This document shows, in pieces, positions 62,628 to 64,000 of a stretch of DNA of 64,000 bases (position 1 is its first letter; every line of letters starts with the position of its first letter). The DNA comes from Microtetraspora niveoalba (GTDB taxonomy: Bacteria > Actinomycetota > Actinomycetes > Streptosporangiales > Streptosporangiaceae): positions 23,316 through 87,315 of the forward strand of contig NZ_BBYM01000014.1 in assembly GCF_001570405.1 (NCBI RefSeq), in the 5' to 3' direction. Under the pieces are notes generated by a model that did no database searches, had not been told where the DNA came from, and saw nothing but the letters and a program-made list of their open reading frames with translations. The position numbers were made by a program, and so were the translations under genes.

Positions 62628-64000
62628 TTACGCAGCGCGCGGCATTTCGTAAATCGCGCAGCCGGGAGATCGGAATCGCAGCGTCGCGAACGCGCCGATC
62701 CGTGGGCTCGCGTCTCGCTCGTCCACGAACAACCAGCGCACGCCGTACCGGTCGCGCAGCCGTTCCACCGCCTTCCGGGACGGCGAGGTGAAGGCCAGAT
62801 CGTTCGCGCGCAGCCGCTCCCGGTCCCAGAACGGCAGATACTCCGGAGAGTCGCCCGGCCGCCACTGGCTCATGTTCCTGCCGGTGAAGGCCCATCCTTC
62901 GACCAGTACGCGCCGTTCGCTCAAAGCGGCGACCCAGAAATGGCGTTCATCGCACGCGACCTGCCCATCGGGCCTGCAGTGAGCGTTCGTGGCGACGAGG
63001 TCGCCCGGGTCCGAGTGGGAACGCAGCCATCGGCCGGCCGCCATGAGGCCGGGGGCCGTCAGGGTGCTCTGGATGGCCTGGGACTCCTGGAACTCGGTGG
63101 TCGCGACCGCCTCGTGCATCCCGGACCCGGCCACGCGGGGCAGCACCGACAGGACGTGACCCTGCACGTCCGCCTGCAGGGCGAGCGCCGTGGAAGCGAC
63201 GGACACGAGCGCCCACGCGCGGTACCCGCCCCACGTACGGAGGAGGAATGTCCCCGCCAACACGGAAACGGCCACGAGCACCAGGTAGGGCCGGTACAGG
63301 ACACTGTCGGGCTGCCCCTGGCCCAGCGGAATCCTGACGCCGCAGATGAAGGGGAGCAGGTACGCGACGGCGATTCCTGCCGCTGCCGCACAGATCGCCG
63401 CCCTGCGTGGAACACGCGCCCGCCGCACCAGTACGAGAAGCCCGTACACCGACAGGATCACCAGGTAAGGGTAGGCGCCGTACATGAAGAAGAGCTGGCT
63501 GCGACCGGGGTGGCCGAGCATGAGTGCCGTGCCGAGCCCGATCACGCCGATGCCGAGCATGAGGAGCACGCTGTGGCGCGTGAGTGACCGCGTCCGGCTC
63601 AGCAGGCCGAGGGTTCCGGACCACATGACCACCAAGCTCAGCAGGAACACCGACGTGACACCGACCAGAGCGCCCGTGGAAGGCTCGACCGCCGCGCCCA
63701 GGTCCCTCCATGCCTGCCAGCAGGTACGCATGAAGAACAGCGGCACGACCATGATGGCGGACCGGGCCCCGCCGAACAGCACGAACTGCGCGTACAGGAG
63801 GCAGGCGACGGTCATCCCCAGGGCGCCGAGCACGGGCCGGCTCAATCTCCGATGTCTGACGGCCTCGACCAGGGTGATCGCCACGAGCCCCGCGCCGAGC
63901 ATGGGCAGGTACGTGGCCTTGGCGCCCATCACCGCCAGCAGGAAGATCGCCAGCAGGACCCAGACGGTGCCGGTGTGCCTGCGTTCCAGAAGATCGATCA
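62628..64000 (-). CDS. GT-C-like polytopic membrane protein, paralogue 3 (N terminus outside window)
   Basis: The frame is open to the right edge, so about 300 N-terminal residues, including the YHLAL loop, are missing. The visible 457 residues carry AVMGAKATYLPML, GHPGRSQLFFMYGAYPYLVI, and the C-terminal domain with AHC-x7-CDERHF, SERRVLVEGWAF, LPFWDRERLRANDLAF and RYGVRWLFVDERD, matching the proteins at 43889 and 58177. It ends 74 bp before the RffA-like gene, probably in the same transcript. Confidence 0.77.
   Translation of the reverse strand, partial: IDLLERRHTGTVWVLLAIFLLAVMGAKATYLPMLGAGLVAITLVEAVRHRRLSRPVLGALGMTVACLLYAQFVLFGGARSAIMVVPLFFMRTCWQAWRDLGAAVEPSTGALVGVTSVFLLSLVVMWSGTLGLLSRTRSLTRHSVLLMLGIGVIGLGTALMLGHPGRSQLFFMYGAYPYLVILSVYGLLVLVRRARVPRRAAICAAAAGIAVAYLLPFICGVRIPLGQGQPDSVLYRPYLVLVAVSVLAGTFLLRTWGGYRAWALVSVASTALALQADVQGHVLSVLPRVAGSGMHEAVATTEFQESQAIQSTLTAPGLMAAGRWLRSHSDPGDLVATNAHCRPDGQVACDERHFWVAALSERRVLVEGWAFTGRNMSQWRPGDSPEYLPFWDRERLRANDLAFTSPSRKAVERLRDRYGVRWLFVDERDASPRIGAFATLRFRSPGCAIYEMPRAA

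Noticed and set aside
43889-64000. Antibiotic biosynthetic cluster
   Set aside because: Deoxysugar genes are present, but no PKS, NRPS, terpene or other scaffold gene and no soluble GT1-type glycosyltransferase was seen; membrane GT2, GtrA and GT-C-like genes favour a surface glycan.

Overview
The window is high-GC actinomycete chromosome. Many starts are GTG or TTG, genes often overlap by 4 bp, and an SbcCD pair, PucR and LAL regulators, an LCP protein and antibiotic-style dTDP-sugar genes are present. The gene types fit a filamentous actinomycete, possibly Streptosporangiales, but the sequence alone does not fix the genus. No rRNA, tRNA, CRISPR array, insertion sequence or attachment site was recognised. 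No PKS or NRPS gene is present.

Left part (1-21 kb): a winged-helix-like protein cut by the left edge and an SMC/SbcC-like ATPase form a pair, with a possible tiny coupled ORF between them. Next comes a small catabolic locus (APC permease, zinc alcohol dehydrogenase, divergent PucR regulator). The sbcD-sbcC DNA-repair operon follows, then single genes: an anchored Pro/Ser-rich protein, an SDR, a hypothetical protein, two alpha/beta hydrolases (one with a membrane tail) and a LytR-CpsA-Psr protein.

Middle part (21-43 kb): the most striking unit is a minus-strand operon of five coupled genes encoding a SWIM zinc-finger protein, a DUF5691-type protein, a MoxR-like AAA+ ATPase, a large DUF5682-type protein and a VWA/MIDAS protein. 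It continues almost without gaps into an MFS exporter and an enolase-superfamily protein that has lost its catalytic lysines. Next to it are a divergent LAL/LuxR regulator, an aldehyde dehydrogenase, a lipoprotein plus a large FtsH-like membrane AAA protease, a CMD-family protein, a methyltransferase, a PIG-L deacetylase and an SDR.

Right part (43.9-64 kb): a surface-glycan or glycosylation locus. Nucleotide sugars are supplied by a UDP-sugar 6-dehydrogenase, RmlA and RmlB, a 3-aminotransferase, a fused N-acyltransferase/3,4-ketoisomerase, an RffA-type 4-aminotransferase with a GNAT acetyltransferase, a sugar N-formyltransferase and a WbqC protein. RmlC and RmlD are absent, so dTDP-rhamnose is not the evident product. 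Membrane transfer functions are multiplied: three GtrB-like polyprenyl-phosphate glycosyltransferases, two GtrA-like proteins and three paralogous GT-C-like polytopic proteins, the last cut by the right edge. The simplest reading is that several amino-dideoxy sugars are loaded onto polyprenyl phosphate, flipped and added outside the cell to a wall polymer or other acceptor.
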